Assembly (NCBI RefSeq): GCF_032854445.1
Contig: NC_088295.1
Coordinates: forward strand, 23,361,385 to 23,425,384
DNA from: Liolophura sinensis
Taxonomy: Eukaryota > Mollusca > Polyplacophora > Chitonida > Chitonidae
Reading direction: 5' to 3'
DNA length: 64,000 nt
Part shown: positions 44,140 through 56,680 of the stretch, piece by piece
Layout: every line of letters begins with the position of its first letter
Position numbering within the stretch: position 1 is the first letter of the stretch
The notes under the pieces: generated by a model
The model's input: only the letters and a program-made list of their open reading frames with translations
What the model was told of the DNA's origin: nothing
The model's database searches: none
Program-made: the position numbers and the translations under genes

Positions 44140-44660
44140 CCATCCAGACTATCGAACATTACTCAACTTTTGTTGACTCAGCAAGACTGAACTTGAAGTT
44201 GAGACAAATTGAGACAAGTTGAGTAGTCTGGATGGATTCTTCAACTTCGTTCAACAACATTCAACACCATCCAACTTGTTGAATCGGAAATGTGCATGTT
44301 TATTTTCCAACAAGTTGAGTCAAGTTGACTGAAAATAGCCAATCAGCGAGCGTGTAGAAATAACGTTACCGTCATAAGACACGTGACCTGTAAAATGGCG
44401 GTACCAAAGGGGAAAGAGAGTTACTGATTTCACGATGAGACAGTTTCGTTGATACAGGAGTAAGAAAAATATCCTTGCCTGTACAACACTCACTCTAAAG
44501 ATTACAAAGATTGGAGATAAAGACGGAAATTTCCCTACAATTTAGCGGAAGTTTGGTAAAAAAAAACACAGCTCAACACATAACAGCAGTGTTGGTCTTT
44601 CTGATTTGTAGTGTGGACGCGACCCTCAACTTACTCTGAGGTAAGTTGAGGGTCGCGTTG
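44140..44660. repeat. Composite fold-back region with a 17-bp-arm palindrome
   Basis: The first fold-back pairs 44140-44151 (CCATCCAGACTA) with 44224-44235 and 44162-44169 (CTCAACTT) with 44216-44223. CAACTTGTTG and CAACAAGTTG palindromic pieces follow at about 44.27-44.33 kb. At 44618-44634 and 44641-44657 is a perfect inverted repeat, CGCGACCCTCAACTTAC and its complement, around a 6-base loop. The shared CTCAACTT/AAGTTGAG motif suggests one element family. No coding capacity seen. Confidence 0.7.
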
Positions 44661-44699
44661 CTGTCGAGTCAACAAATGCTGAACGATGGTGGACAGTCT

Positions 44700-47600
44700 C
44701 GACGGAGCTTTTGTATACGTAATCACATCGCCACGGAGCTAAGGTCGCACATGTATGTAGCCTACGCAAGCAGGCCCAGAGCCCAAGTTCAGGAATTCAG
44801 TGTCTTGGCACAGTGAGAGACAGGCAATATATAATCACTGCACCTTGTAATAAACATGGGCTGTATCGCAGTTTTCGTGCACTAATGTAAGCACAGTGGT
44901 CAATCCAAGTCGAATAAAAACAAATGAAGACCTCGTGCAGGTGATATGCATTACCTTTGCCGATCCAGCCAGAATCAGTTGGGCAAATGACGAACGGGTG
45001 GATTGTGTGGAGCGTCTATAGCTGATTACCTGTGTAAGGCACGTGGACGTTGAGCCTGTAGATCCCCATCTTATCTCTGGCAACGGATCACCACATGTAA
45101 TCATACATGAACGCACGCATCTAATTAGAAAGGTGGCACTTAAGGCTACCACCTTGTGTACGCCATGAGCGTATTCAAGGCGTAGATTAGACGATATACC
45201 ATTGCACGCATGTACGCTGCTTCGATGCTGGCCCTCCCCGAATCCGTCGCCTGTACGATGTGCTGGATACATTGGCTCCGATATTCGCCGATCCCTTCGC
45301 TATGTGCTCAGACACAGCGATGCCAACCGAGGTCATTATCGACCCAGGGGTCATGGTTTCAGACGGGACATACTCGGATACATTTTTACATTCTGTGTAT
45401 ATATATATACACACTGTTGGATGTTTTGACAAATGTCATGTATGTACCGTTATACTACAGAAGCGTATACTCTTTGATGTTGCTTGTCTGTGTACACATG
45501 CGGGTGCCGACAATCAAGTGTTAAACTTGACGGATCGACACACCGAAATCCACTCGTCCCCAAAACATTTGATCTTTTTGTAAAAAAATCAACATGCACT
45601 CAACCACAAATACGTAACCAGTGAAGAAATAAGTCTACTGATTAACATTTAGCGCATATACATACCTCCAGGTATATCGCCCCTCGATTCTTAAGGAAAT
45701 GCGCATTTAAATGCAAGCACGAATAGCTGCATATTTAGTTTCCAAAATACGTTTCCATATCGTAGGCCTATATCCCCATTTGGATTTAGCGAAACACTAA
45801 AATTATTACATATAGCTGAAAACAAATCTAGGCGTGTTTACCACATCCTTTCAGACGCTATTTAAAAAAAAGAGAATGAATAAATCCATTGAAAAGTTTA
45901 AATTCTATATAGTGAATGTTGAAGACAGTGTATATATTTTGGACGTCACAGATTGATTTTTCTTTTTTTCCCCTCTTCACTCTACAGAGCACCTCGATGT
46001 TTGTCTTCTTATGAATGAATAAAAGACTAGGCCTATACGTGAAAAGAAAAATGCTGCCCATATAAAAAAGAATGTCAAAAGAGAAATTGGAAATTGGAAC
46101 AGTCAATGCTGCATGGCTAGAGCTATATATCGTGCGTATAAAATCGACCTTAAAATTCAGATTTAGTAAAGCATTTGTCAAAATTTCTATTCAAAATGTG
46201 AAAAAGTGGAGTTATGTATCCGTTACATCTATATTATATTCATTCACGTTTGTTTAAGTTAGTACTATCTCAGTTGCGAACCTTTTTTTTATACCTATAC
46301 ATTAATGAATTGTAATCACAACTGGTCTACGAAGATGTCGTAGGCCTACATGTGCATCTGTTCCAATCCTGTGGTACGCGATTCCACATCAGCCTGAAAA
46401 CTCACGTGATTGTATTCTATGTACAAATAGAAGGAATGTGTTATTGACACTGTAAAGTGAGCAATATACCCACGCAATCAAGCCACATATATGGATTGCT
46501 GTGGGCTGATACATTTAGGTCACTACTGATGGCTCCAACCGCATAAATGAAGTTTACGTGAAATTTGAATTATGTTTAAACATGATCGCCGTATTTGTGT
46601 TGCATGTATGTACGGGTCTGAGAACAAACCCTGTTGCGGGTTAAACACTTCTCAAATTATAAGCTGACACGAAAATGAAGTGCACGTGACCCGCTCTACA
46701 GATAACGCGCATATCAATTGACAACAGGCGATTTAAACCTTATACGTTTGTAGCTAGAAAAAGACCCTCATGTATGTTTCTATGGTACATTCGAGCTATC
46801 ATAGATTATCACATACCAATTCACTGCTATGCTTGTGGGGCCTTGGTAACAATAACTGATCCGCATTCGTTAGAGACCACTTGTCTTCCACCAATATGGT
46901 GAGCACATGTGTACGTCACATCTGCATGGGAAAGTTCGCTTATAGCCGGCATGTCAAGGTCGGTAGTTTACTCCGGGCGTATATAATCTGACATCCCACA
47001 ATATGCTCCTCGATCGTATATATTATGGTCGCTGTATGAAGATTAGAAGACTATGTCATCATTCACATATTGTTATGAAATGACCAGGGAGCGTGTCCAG
47101 GCCAAGTTCAAAAATATTGTCTTTCAGTAACTGTATACAAGACAAAAGATGTTGGTTCAGTCCTCCGATAGGTATATAATCAGTGATATTCACCCGCTTA
47201 ATTCCTTTTCTGTTTTCCAGGTCTTGGTGGATTACTGCATAAGCCGTCAGCAGCTCCTGTGTCAGGTGATCTTACATGGAATTTGTTAGACATCATTTGC
47301 CAACAGTTGCATTTCCCCTATATGACACATACGTTAGTGCGTCACTGACACCACATAACTTGTGGGTTCTGACACAAGCTGGAAAACTGCATGGGATCTT
47401 CCGTCTATTTCATTTCAGGCATGGCGTTATTACTGAAAATAAGTTACTTCTAAGGCAGGTGTTCTATGGACACATCTAAATACAGGTTAAGTACTATATC
47501 CAGAAGAGGCAATCCTGTTTTAAATCAGCGAACATGTATGACTGCATATATATAAGTGAACTTCAAAAGAAATCGAAATATCTACTCTCAAAAAAGAAAA

Positions 47601-49730
47601 AAAAAAGAAAGGAAAAATGTACAGATCAACAATCACAAAGTATTACACAAACTCATGCTGTATATAGTGAGTATACAGTGCGATACAAGCAATATTCATA
47701 AAATACTTAAAATTTTTTGCACAATGAATCTGCAAAAAAAAAGATTAGTTCTTACTTTATTTCACATGCACCATATTTAGAGAATATAAGGTCGCAAAAA
47801 AAAAAACTCTGAGCGACGAAACAATCTCTGACTTAATTTTAAATCAGAGTTTACCAAGAACAATAATGGATTATGATTAGTGTATACAATGATTTCATTA
47901 ACATCACTAATTACAAATGAAACAAAATTCAAAATGGAATAGGCTTGATACAAGATTTGGAGTTTCCTTCTGTGTGAACTGTTTGGTACCTGTTTAACTT
48001 CTAACGATGAACTAATAACTACAAAACATGTTTATCTCTATACCAGAATAATACAGCCTCATGGACAGCTTGCACCCGCAGTGGTTGAAGTGAATATAAA
48101 TTGCTATAAATATTGCTTATATGCTTTGAAATAGGCTGTCTTTTACCACTTCATTGCTCTGAAGAAATTGGAAAGTATATGTATTTCACTGGCCTTACAA
48201 AGAAAAGCCCACTGCAATAACATTGTTCTCGCTTCTGATGGCCATTTTAAATTCTGCATAGACTCTCTGATGGCAACATTTCTTTATCTTATACACCTTC
48301 ATTGAGTCTTACGAGATATATCAAAGGTTATTATCTTTCCTGTATCTGGGTTCTTCTATGGCACATGATCTCCCCGAGTTTGTAACATACGAAAGTCATG
48401 AAAGTTCTGTCTGTTTGTGTATCTATTTCTCTCTTGCCTTGCTCGTTCCTTCTCCACTTCTTCATCTTCCAACCTACAATCTCTTCTGTAATTCCTTCTT
48501 CAAAAGCTGTCAGTCTCTCAGTCTATACTTTCTCTAGCTTAAACCTTTCAGAGCTTAAATTGCCATATTTTAGTTTCTAATTACCTCTACATTAACACTA
48601 CTATACCTGCACCACCAGTATCAGGTAAGTATGCTTCCTGTACCATTTGTACCTTTCTGGAACGAACAGCTACATGTACCTAAATACTGAAATGACACGG
48701 CTATACTATTGGCCTATACTTCACGATAATAAGCTTAATATACCTATATACATTTCCGCGAAATCAAACAAAGTTATAAGCATTGTCAAATGCAACTACA
48801 ATGACACTATAAGGCCACCTGTTGATAGAAAAGCAAAACCTGAATACATATAAAAAGGCATTCAGAGAATACCGGTAGATCGCCTGATTGAGCAGTTCGT
48901 AATGTTAATGCTCAGATAATGTGATACGTTCAAATATTGACTTCCAACCAAAATGAAGTAGAATGATTGACACTGTCATACACAAATATTATTCTTTACT
49001 TAGATAGTGGTAAGATCTTGCCATTAAGTCAAAAAGAAAGGCCAAAATTATCATCGCTACCGACGACTGGCTATCTGTGTACTATGGGTGGTCATTGCAA
49101 CCCTATGACTGGCCAAAACCTTTAACGTCAATACAGTACATACTCATGAAAGTAAATTTATTTTTACTGTTTCACTGCTACATGCAATCCTACATAGGGT
49201 TTTTCATAATTATACTGTATACATGTATTCAAATTTTAATATGCACTATTGGTCAAGGTGTTTTTGTCCTTTTGTTGGACCAGGTATTAACATCAGGAAA
49301 CTCACTTATGTGGTCAGCTTACTACAAGCTTAAGATCCAAACCTATTTATTTAATAGTGTTACAGGATCGCCACAGCAGAGGGCATTTGGGACATGAAAT
49401 ATCTGTGTGAGATGCTGACAAGATTTTCTGTGAGGGTTTTTTTTTTCTCTTCCGTGCCGAAGTACAAACAGGTCTATTTCAGCCATGGTTCTGTGTATGG
49501 ACATATGTTTGTAACTACAGTTAAATCCCATGCAGTCGAGGTATGAACGTTCGAGCGTCTTTGAGGGGTGGCAGATTCCCCTGTATTATCTCCCATTGAA
49601 TCAAGAAACCGTGCAGATCTCTTCTCACAGAGCAGTTTTTCAATAGCTCCCTGACATACATTTTACAGGCTTATGCGTCATAAAGCATTGACAAGGTGCT
49701 TTCAACGCCGAAATTGTCAGAAAATTGCTG
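44700..49730. other. Stretch without recognised genes
   Basis: No exon could be assigned. 45.19-45.58 kb is open on the plus strand for about 130 codons (reading YDVLDTLAPIFADPFAMCSD, then TAMPTEVIIDPGVMVSDG) and partly open on the minus strand (45432-45187). The segment is less AT-rich than its surroundings and could hold a real exon on either strand, but I recognise neither product. The remainder is AT-rich. Confidence 0.35.
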
Positions 49731-49734
49731 CCAG

Positions 49735-49866
49735 GTCTGACTTGCCTGGTCTGTCTTTCTTGATTGGTCCTTTTTTGCCTGGTCTTTCTTGCTTGGTCCT
49801 TTCTTGCCTGGTCTTTCTTGCCTGGTCTTCCTTGCTTGGTCCTTTCCTGCCTGGTCCTTTCTCCAG
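49735..49866. repeat. Minisatellite of about 15-bp TTGCCTGGTCTTTC-like units
   Basis: About eight to nine units alternate between CTTGCCTGGTCTTTC and CTTGCTTGGTCCTTT forms. The strand asymmetry (pyrimidine-rich on plus) makes the minus-strand frame read as Lys/Gln/Arg/Asp-rich low complexity, not treated as a gene. Confidence 0.88.
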
Positions 49867-50470
49867 GCAGATGTGAAAATATTTGAGACAAAAGAATCCA
49901 GACGAAGTAACGATTTGAACGATAAGAATATTTCACTGATTATGATAACAATCAAATATACGGGTGAACTAAACGGGAGTGCCTTCGGAAAATTACCGAT
50001 GTTTGGCAGATTTCTGATGAAATTTTCAACGTAAGACATACAGACTAGCACATCACATTGATGGAAGACCAGGATTAAACACATCCTGCGAACAGCTGCA
50101 CAGCTCATCTACTTATTTAGCATAATTTAAGTGAAATATAAAATTCAAGAATGTTTGACAATAATATAGGTAAATGAAAATGTTCTTTCATGAACTCCAT
50201 CACAAAGAACTTGGCAATGAAATAATGTAATAACATTAAACAATGTGTTTACAATTTTCCATTTATTACCATAGGACATAAATTAATAGAAATCTCATAA
50301 AAATATCATTCAAATAAAAGTCACACGTTCCAGCACAATCTCGAAGTTCTTGACTAAATGTGTCCTTCTGATGTTACATAGAATGCTTTGCCTGCACTTC
50401 ACATCAGGTCATAAAACATGTTCTGTATAACACCTTATTACTGGTAAAAATTGCTAGTTGACATTAATCT

Positions 50471-53400
50471 TCAAGAGGACTCCTTGATCTTCTGAAGAGT
50501 ACGAGTTCCCCACCATTCCTCCAAATCAAAAGGCTTAAAATCTGAAAGGAACAAAAGTTGGGTCTGTACTTTTTAAAGGTATTTCACCAGTACACATAAT
50601 ACCAAGAAATAACTAAACTATATTTAATTTATGTGTTTAATTATGCAGCATTCAGGTATTGTATAAAATACCAACAAAACCATGAGTAGCAGAACCATTG
50701 GCAGGGTTAGATTAAGTCTCAAATTAGACAAGGATGCAAGGTCCAAGCTTTACAAAATCCCCCCAGCACCCTGGGTTCTGTTGTGGCCTGTTGTGGCCTA
50801 TTGTCAACATACGCTACTTACTTGTCAATTCTGGATTTCCTGCTTCTTCACAATATTTCACTGGCCCTACAATGATGAAGATTAAATTATGTCAGCCATT
50901 TTACCGTTCTGATGCCAGGTAATAGCACATACATCAAGCTGTGCTAACCAAAACCTTTGGCTCTGTCACCATGAAAACAGGGTTCCCTATATTGGAGATA
51001 TTATGCTAGAAAGCAATATAAGATACATAAAAAAATATTGTCCCCACAACTTTCATTTTTGATAGGCTTCCTACTGGTGTAGAGATAAATTTTCGATGCC
51101 TGCAGAACCGTAGCCAGGATTTATAAAAGGCATGGGAGATGAGTTTCCCAGCCATGATAGCTGGGTGTCTGCCATTCCCCCGCCCACCAAGAACTTGTCA
51201 TCGCTGGAGATGTATATGTTGTGATTCAAGGCCAGTTAAGATCTAGCTGACGTCATAGTTTAAATACATTTAAATATTAATACCATGTCACCATGTCACC
51301 CATGCCACCTTATTATCAGTGGAGTCCCTCCACTGATAATAACAAAGATGGATATTTTCACATACATGTAAACTTTGACCCATGAGTGTGAGACCGCACA
51401 TTATCATTGTTGCTTTGACAGTTGAAACTACCTCTCAAGCCAACCCAAACTGGGCATGCTTTTGGCAATGGTCTTACGTTCAAGTTTAATTGTTGGGCAA
51501 ACTTGTCCATGCTAGCTTGTCGATCCACTGTTGCACATTATATATGCGCGGTTGACTGAATGTCAGAATCTCGGAAACCTCCTTTCCAGGTAAGAATTAT
51601 GACGCTAACAAAGGTTTCTGAATATATAGTCACTCTTTGATATTTGGAGGGAAAAAAGTCGTCCTGCAATCGGATGCGTTGCTCAACAAAAATGATATGA
51701 CAGGCCAATGGAAGCATTTACAGTATTGTTTTGCTGAAAAGGACACCAAATCGAATACAGTGTTTTTTGTAGACGCAGGGCTTCATTCATTCATTCATCA
51801 TTTCTGATACCACAGTCTATCTGTTATGATATTTTTAGTTAATTTAACTAGTGACAGAAATGTAAGTGTCTGCATCATATGTATGCTCCAGACATCAGCT
51901 GGTTTAACTCAAAATGATGGATCAGTCAAGTGATGGGATCTTTACATTCACTAAGCAAGTTCACGAAGGAGAACATGCCATGAGAACTAGATTATCAACT
52001 TACCTGAGGCTCTGGACTGCTCATGCTGAATTTCTGACCACACTGAAAAAGAAACAATAAAGGGTCGGTTCTAACTTGTTATATTCTAGAGTTATCAAAA
52101 TAAAAATACAAAATTAACATAATGCGCAAACACCAAGTTGTTCATATTTCTAGTAAGCAGAAATCATGCAGTCCCAGTCGAGTACCTCGCAAAATGTTTC
52201 AGAGAAGGAGCATATCACACCAAAACACTTTACAAAAAACTCTGACATGGTACAGTACAGTGAGGTATACTGTAGAATGCATAAAAGCATGATTTTTTAA
52301 CAAATGGCACCAAGACTAGACTAGAATGCAAAATAAAAGCTTCGTACTGTGCACAGTAGTTAAGTACAGAGCAGTACAACATACAATGTGGTTTGTCATA
52401 GTGCCATACAGCCCTAGATTGAGGACTATTCATCATTAACACCACCAAAAGTTCCAAAAATTGGTGTTCAGACAGCGGCTTGGGTCACTGTACCCATATA
52501 GATCTTTATAAACAATCTTAATTGTAAATGACCTCATTTGCTAAATAATTGCTTTGATGAATTTTTTTAAAATCAACCAAATTTACTTGAACAAGAGATT
52601 GCAATCCACAAAGTGTCAAGTGAAATTAGAAGTTACACTTCACACTGCCCACCCATCAAGGCAAAACTAAATAAATAAGAGAGCAATGTTTGAATTACTC
52701 ACAAGTTGACATAAAATGAACATATTCTTCATGCTGTGGGGAAGCAGGCTCCTCAGATACAGTGCTGTTCAATGGGGGCAGCCTTCCACTATTTGGCCTT
52801 TTTCCTATGAATACTGGCATAGGTGAGCTGTAACAAAAACAAACACCTTAGTGAAAGGTTATGTTTCTTATATATATCTTAGCATATCTATACGTATCTA
52901 TGCATATTTTTACTTACATCCCAGTGGAGCCATGCATCCATTTATTTACCTTTCTTCTAGTAGAGTTCTTCTGCCTCCCGCCAAAACTGTAGCGTGCATA
53001 TTTGAGCAGGTCTTTACTTTCCCAGGAGACACAAGCTGAGTGCCTGAGGTTCGAGGCGGCAAACCTCTGGCACTACTCCAAGAAAAGTAAATATAAGGAT
53101 GCATAGCTCTAATGAAGTTTAAGAAAAGATAGAGATATGCAGAGCTAGCATAGAAGCTAAGAAAAAAATGGTTGGTAAATATTGTAATTATAGGACCAGC
53201 TATCCAACTATCTAACTCCAATTCAGTGCTCTAGGGACCCTGACACATGTTTAGTAGATTAACATATGGGTACTAAGTGAAAACTGTTGCAAAATTCCAT
53301 GCCTTGACCTTAAGAGAACAAACCAGTGCTTTGGATGCCTAGATAATACATAATCCGGGATACAGATAGACGTCTATCTTAAATGGATACAGAATCGATT

Positions 53401-54377
53401 CCTACTGGCTGGTGTGAGACATAGGCAAGCCCAGGCCATGCCTTGCCTAAGCTGAATTTTAGGTATGGTACATTTATTTAAGTGTGACCAAGGCTGCAAG
53501 ATTTAACCCTGGAACCCCATCTCCACTGTCAGTCAATCAGCGTCGATTCTGTATCCCTTAATCCAAGATATAATTTATTTGTATAATTTGACTGCTCCAT
53601 AATGGTGTACTTTGGGATTTTCCTTCTGCGTCAGTACATGGCAGTCAGGCTGAGGCTGAGGTAAGCTTGACAACAGCTGAGGTAAGCCTGACAAAAGCCA
53701 ACAACCTGTGTTACAAACTCTATTAGTTGACGGCCATAGACAACTGTAATTTAATTGAACTACAAAAATTTCTGACTTAAAGCTGCAGCAGAATCAGTGA
53801 AACCTTTGTCAGAGGAAATGCCTAATAAGTTTAAGTATCTCTATTAAATATGTAAACTTTGACATGTACATTCTAAAATTAAGCCTTGATTCAAATTAAC
53901 CATATTAAAAGCATCATATGAAAAATTCCGCAAGCTTCAAATCGATACCGTATTTTACTACTCAAGACAGTAGTCAGTAGTTGACACACTTAATGTTTTA
54001 CTACCAGTGTTAGTTTACTTACAGTGATTAGTGTGAAATCTTCAATAATTTACACTCAAAACCACTGGGTTTTTATTAAACTTCAAGTTGCCATAAATTC
54101 AGACCATAACACATATACAGAACTGCTTCAGCAGCATTTCACCTCATACTCGTAGCGGGTCCAGACGAGCCGGTGCGTTTGCCCAGATCGCGACCTTCAA
54201 AACTGTCAATCTTCTTCGTGCCCCCTGTAACACAAAGCCAGTCGGTTACAGAGAGGCTGTGGGCCATATAATCGACAGATTTATGGAGAACACATCGCAC
54301 ACAATACATGTACCCCTAAACTCACCCCGCCTTGTACTTGTGACAAATCTGCTTGGACCCCTATTCAAAGAATACAT
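50471..54377 (-). CDS. MCRIP2: MCRIP/FAM195 family protein (MAPK-regulated corepressor-interacting), complete
   Basis: Five minus-strand coding exons: 54377-54326, 54224-54143, 52827-52703, 52042-52004 and 50541-50471. All have GT-AG borders with consistent phases, giving 122 residues. The N-terminus MYSLNRGPSRFVTSTRRG matches the MYTITKGPSK start of MCRIP proteins. The middle HEEYVHFMSTLWSEIQHEQ matches the conserved HEENVRF helix. The end FKPFDLEEWWGTRTLQKI matches the C-terminus of human MCRIP2 more closely than that of MCRIP1. Known members are small, mostly disordered proteins that bind CtBP corepressors and DDX6, with binding controlled by ERK phosphorylation in MCRIP1. There is a basic-Ser/Pro stretch between the conserved blocks. 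It is divergently oriented to METTL26, 2.3 kb away. One invertebrate gene probably represents both vertebrate paralogues, so the symbol is approximate. Confidence 0.92.
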
Positions 54378-54619
54378 TCCCAGTTTAGAGTGTTTACATG
54401 CGCAAATGAAACATGCTCCTTCCGGTAGATTCATGAAAAAGAAAGTGAGGTTCCGGTAGAAGTGATTTCAATCAAATTTTGATAAAATACTTAGTTTTCA
54501 CATTTTACGTAGCACACTTTGTAAATATTTAAATAAAAACTGGATCAAAAATAACCCCAAAGCATATGTAAATGTTAAATTTCTGATTTAATTGATGATT
54601 TTCCCCCGCATTACCGTAA

Positions 54620-54690
54620 GCGCCGCTGGTGTAGTGGTATCATGCAAGATTCCCATTCTTGCGACCCGGGTTCGATTCCCGGGCGGCGCA
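54620..54690 (+). tRNA. tRNA-Gly (anticodon CCC)
   Basis: A 71-base cloverleaf. The acceptor stem GCGCCGC pairs with GCGGCGC followed by discriminator A. The D arm is TGGTGTAGTGGTATCA, the anticodon arm CAAGA-TTCCCAT-TCTTG has CCC in the middle of its loop, and the T arm is CCCGG-GTTCGATT-CCCGG. The A and B boxes are intact. A TTTTT run about 6 bases downstream is a Pol III terminator. As I recall it, the sequence equals human tRNA-Gly-CCC, so it is probably functional. No intron. Confidence 0.96.
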
Positions 54691-54702
54691 CTATATTTTT
54701 GC
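54691..54702 (+). terminator. RNA polymerase III T-run terminator
   Basis: TTTTT at about 54696-54700 immediately downstream of the tRNA-Gly gene. Confidence 0.75.
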
Positions 54703-55324
54703 TTTCGGTTGTTGAACACCGGTAATGCTAACAAATGCGTTTTCCCACATATCGTACTTATAGATTCCAGACTACAGCCAAACATTTCTCCGACCACGTT
54801 TGCCACTTGCTCATGCAATGATCGCTCAAATCAAGGGACAATAACGACCACGGCCGAATACAGGAGAATTAACTGTTGTGGCATCTCCAATACTGGAGAA
54901 TGTAATAACATAGAAAGGCTGTTCACATCAGATTACACATTGCTTTGTTTAATCGAACATCTAAAATCTGAAGCCACAGATGAACAAGGAGCAATCGACC
55001 AGTCAGTTGTAACATTCAATGTTACAAATATGTAACATTTACTAAATCCAATAAGAAAGAAGAAAGTCAATAATTTGCACTTGCTAGCCATAAAGGTCAC
55101 TAGTTGTGCAGTTTTCGTCGTGTTGACTGTTTCAACAACGTGTAATTTATTATTTGTACTGAGCATTTCGGGAGAAATGTCATCTGTTTGCATGTTGGCC
55201 TATCCTCTAATAAGCGTGATTATCTAGAGTTTCAGCTGTCCTTGGTCTCCTATGTTAAGGGTCTCCTAATGTCAGATATCTGCAAATTTGTTTTCGACCA
55301 TATATCTTTACCTTTATGCTAATG

Positions 55325-55470
55325 TAATGTTTGAAGGATTTCACTACGTGGGTGACACCAGGATTTGAACACGGGTCTCAGCACCCGAAGTCCAGCGCTC
55401 TACCAATTGAACTAAAGGAAACTCCAACTGGCTACTGCTAGTATAAACACTGGAATGCTCCCCACCGTTC
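55325..55470 (-). repeat. tRNA-derived repeat, copy 1
   Basis: On the minus strand, TTTAGTTCAATTGGTAGAGC (A-box region), GCTGGACTTCGGGTGCTG (anticodon-arm-like, loop with TCG) and GTGTTCAAATCCTGGTG (B box) follow each other as in a tRNA. The ends do not pair as a proper acceptor stem. A shared non-tRNA tail (GTAGTGAAATCCTTCAAACA) shows it is part of a repeat with copy 2 and not a functional tRNA. Confidence 0.7.
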
Positions 55471-55560
55471 AATTAATTTCCCCACTTTAATCCTTCTTCC
55501 CACCCAAGTCCACAGGCCCAGAACCCCACGCTTTTAAGAACCCATCTTGGTCACAGCACC

Positions 55561-55700
55561 AGTGTAATGGTTGAAGGATTTCACTATGTGAGTCACACCA
55601 GCATTCGAATTTCAGCGGCCGAAGTCCAGCGCTCTACCAGCTGAGCTAAACGGAATTTCCCACTAGCAGCTGCGAGTATAAGCACTAGTTACACCAAACA
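55561..55700 (-). repeat. tRNA-derived repeat, copy 2
   Basis: Same organisation as copy 1, about 235 bp away and in the same orientation: TTTAGCTCAGCTGGTAGAGC, GCTGGACTTCGGCCGCTG, AATTCGAATGCTGGTGTGAC, then ATAGTGAAATCCTTCAACCA. Either a local duplication or two copies of a tRNA-headed SINE. Confidence 0.7.
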
Positions 55701-56165
55701 TAGAACAACAAAAAGCGCTAAAAAAAATCGAATAGTGGATATAAGTATCACATATAAAACCATTAGTAATTAAGATTAATCTAATTATCTTCAAAGACAG
55801 TGAAATGGAGTAACATGTGCATATCTCTTCCAGTTTCTCAAGTATGTCTTTCTCTTACAGATGTATGAATTTATCACGTAAAACACTCTTTTGTACACGT
55901 ATGGCAACCTCATCTGTGGTCTTTGAAAATATCATATTTTATACCACTTAACAGCTAATGAAATGTACTCGACATGAAAAGTAAATTTTTAAAGAATAAT
56001 TTGACACTGGCGCTGTTAGAAATTTGCAAAAAATGTGGATAGGGTGTCCTAGAGGAATGCACAAAGCTTGTTTTATGTCATAGTCTGGGCCATTAAGGTG
56101 AACATTTAAAACCTTTTGCATGTTTTAGACCATGCCATTGTCTTACAAGATAATACCTCACAATT

Positions 56166-56222
56166 TTTTATTTGATTAGTGTTTTATGCCCTATTCAAGA
56201 ATATTTTACTTACAACCAGGGC
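56166..56222 (-). repeat. SINE family A, 3' fragment
   Basis: TTTGATTAGTGTTTTATGCC and TTCAAGAATATTTTACTTAC equal the reverse complement of the family-A 3' end; the rest is absent. Confidence 0.7.
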
Positions 56223-56680
56223 AGAAAGCATAATGACCACACAATTAAAAAGGATTTCATTATGGTAGTGCATACTATTGACATGGTCTGTACATTCTAG
56301 GTATTCTGAGGATTATTTTGATGGGTTGGCTATGTGGAATAGGGACAAACATACATGTAGTGTCAAATCAGGAGACCCAAAAACGTAACGGCTATTTCTT
56401 TCATTAGTTTCACCATGGAGGTAGAATTCTAAACCCATGGTTTCACTCACTCAAATAACCAGCATGGGGTACCCCAATAAACTGTAGTGCTATTTTACAA
56501 TTCTGACATTCATCGTAACAAGTACTCACATGAATGTCAGAATTTTGAAATTACACTAGAGTTTACACCCTGGTTGAAGTGTGGACGGTGTTGGATATTC
56601 AGTTGCACGAGTTCAAGGTATTTCATATGTTTTGTCCAGGCAGTAGCTGCATTGAAAAACATTGAAAGACACTGTGTACA

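Larger units (their letters stand above)
54378..56680. promoter_or_regulatory. Divergent intergenic region between MCRIP and METTL26
   Basis: 2.3 kb between the two start codons, on opposite strands. It contains the tRNA-Gly gene, two tRNA-like repeat copies (55.33-55.46 and 55.56-55.70 kb) and a SINE-A fragment (56.17 kb). The 5' untranslated regions of both genes must start here unless there are remote leader exons. No TATA box can be assigned. Confidence 0.45.

Noticed and set aside
49640-50108. Lys/Arg/Gln-rich minus-strand frames
   Set aside because: Low complexity from the 15-bp minisatellite.
54592-55035. 147-codon plus-strand frame
   Set aside because: It runs through the tRNA-Gly gene and has no family match or splice support.
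55325-55700. Two tRNA-like sequences considered as tRNA genes
   Set aside because: Acceptor stems do not pair properly and both carry the same non-tRNA tail, so they are repeat copies.
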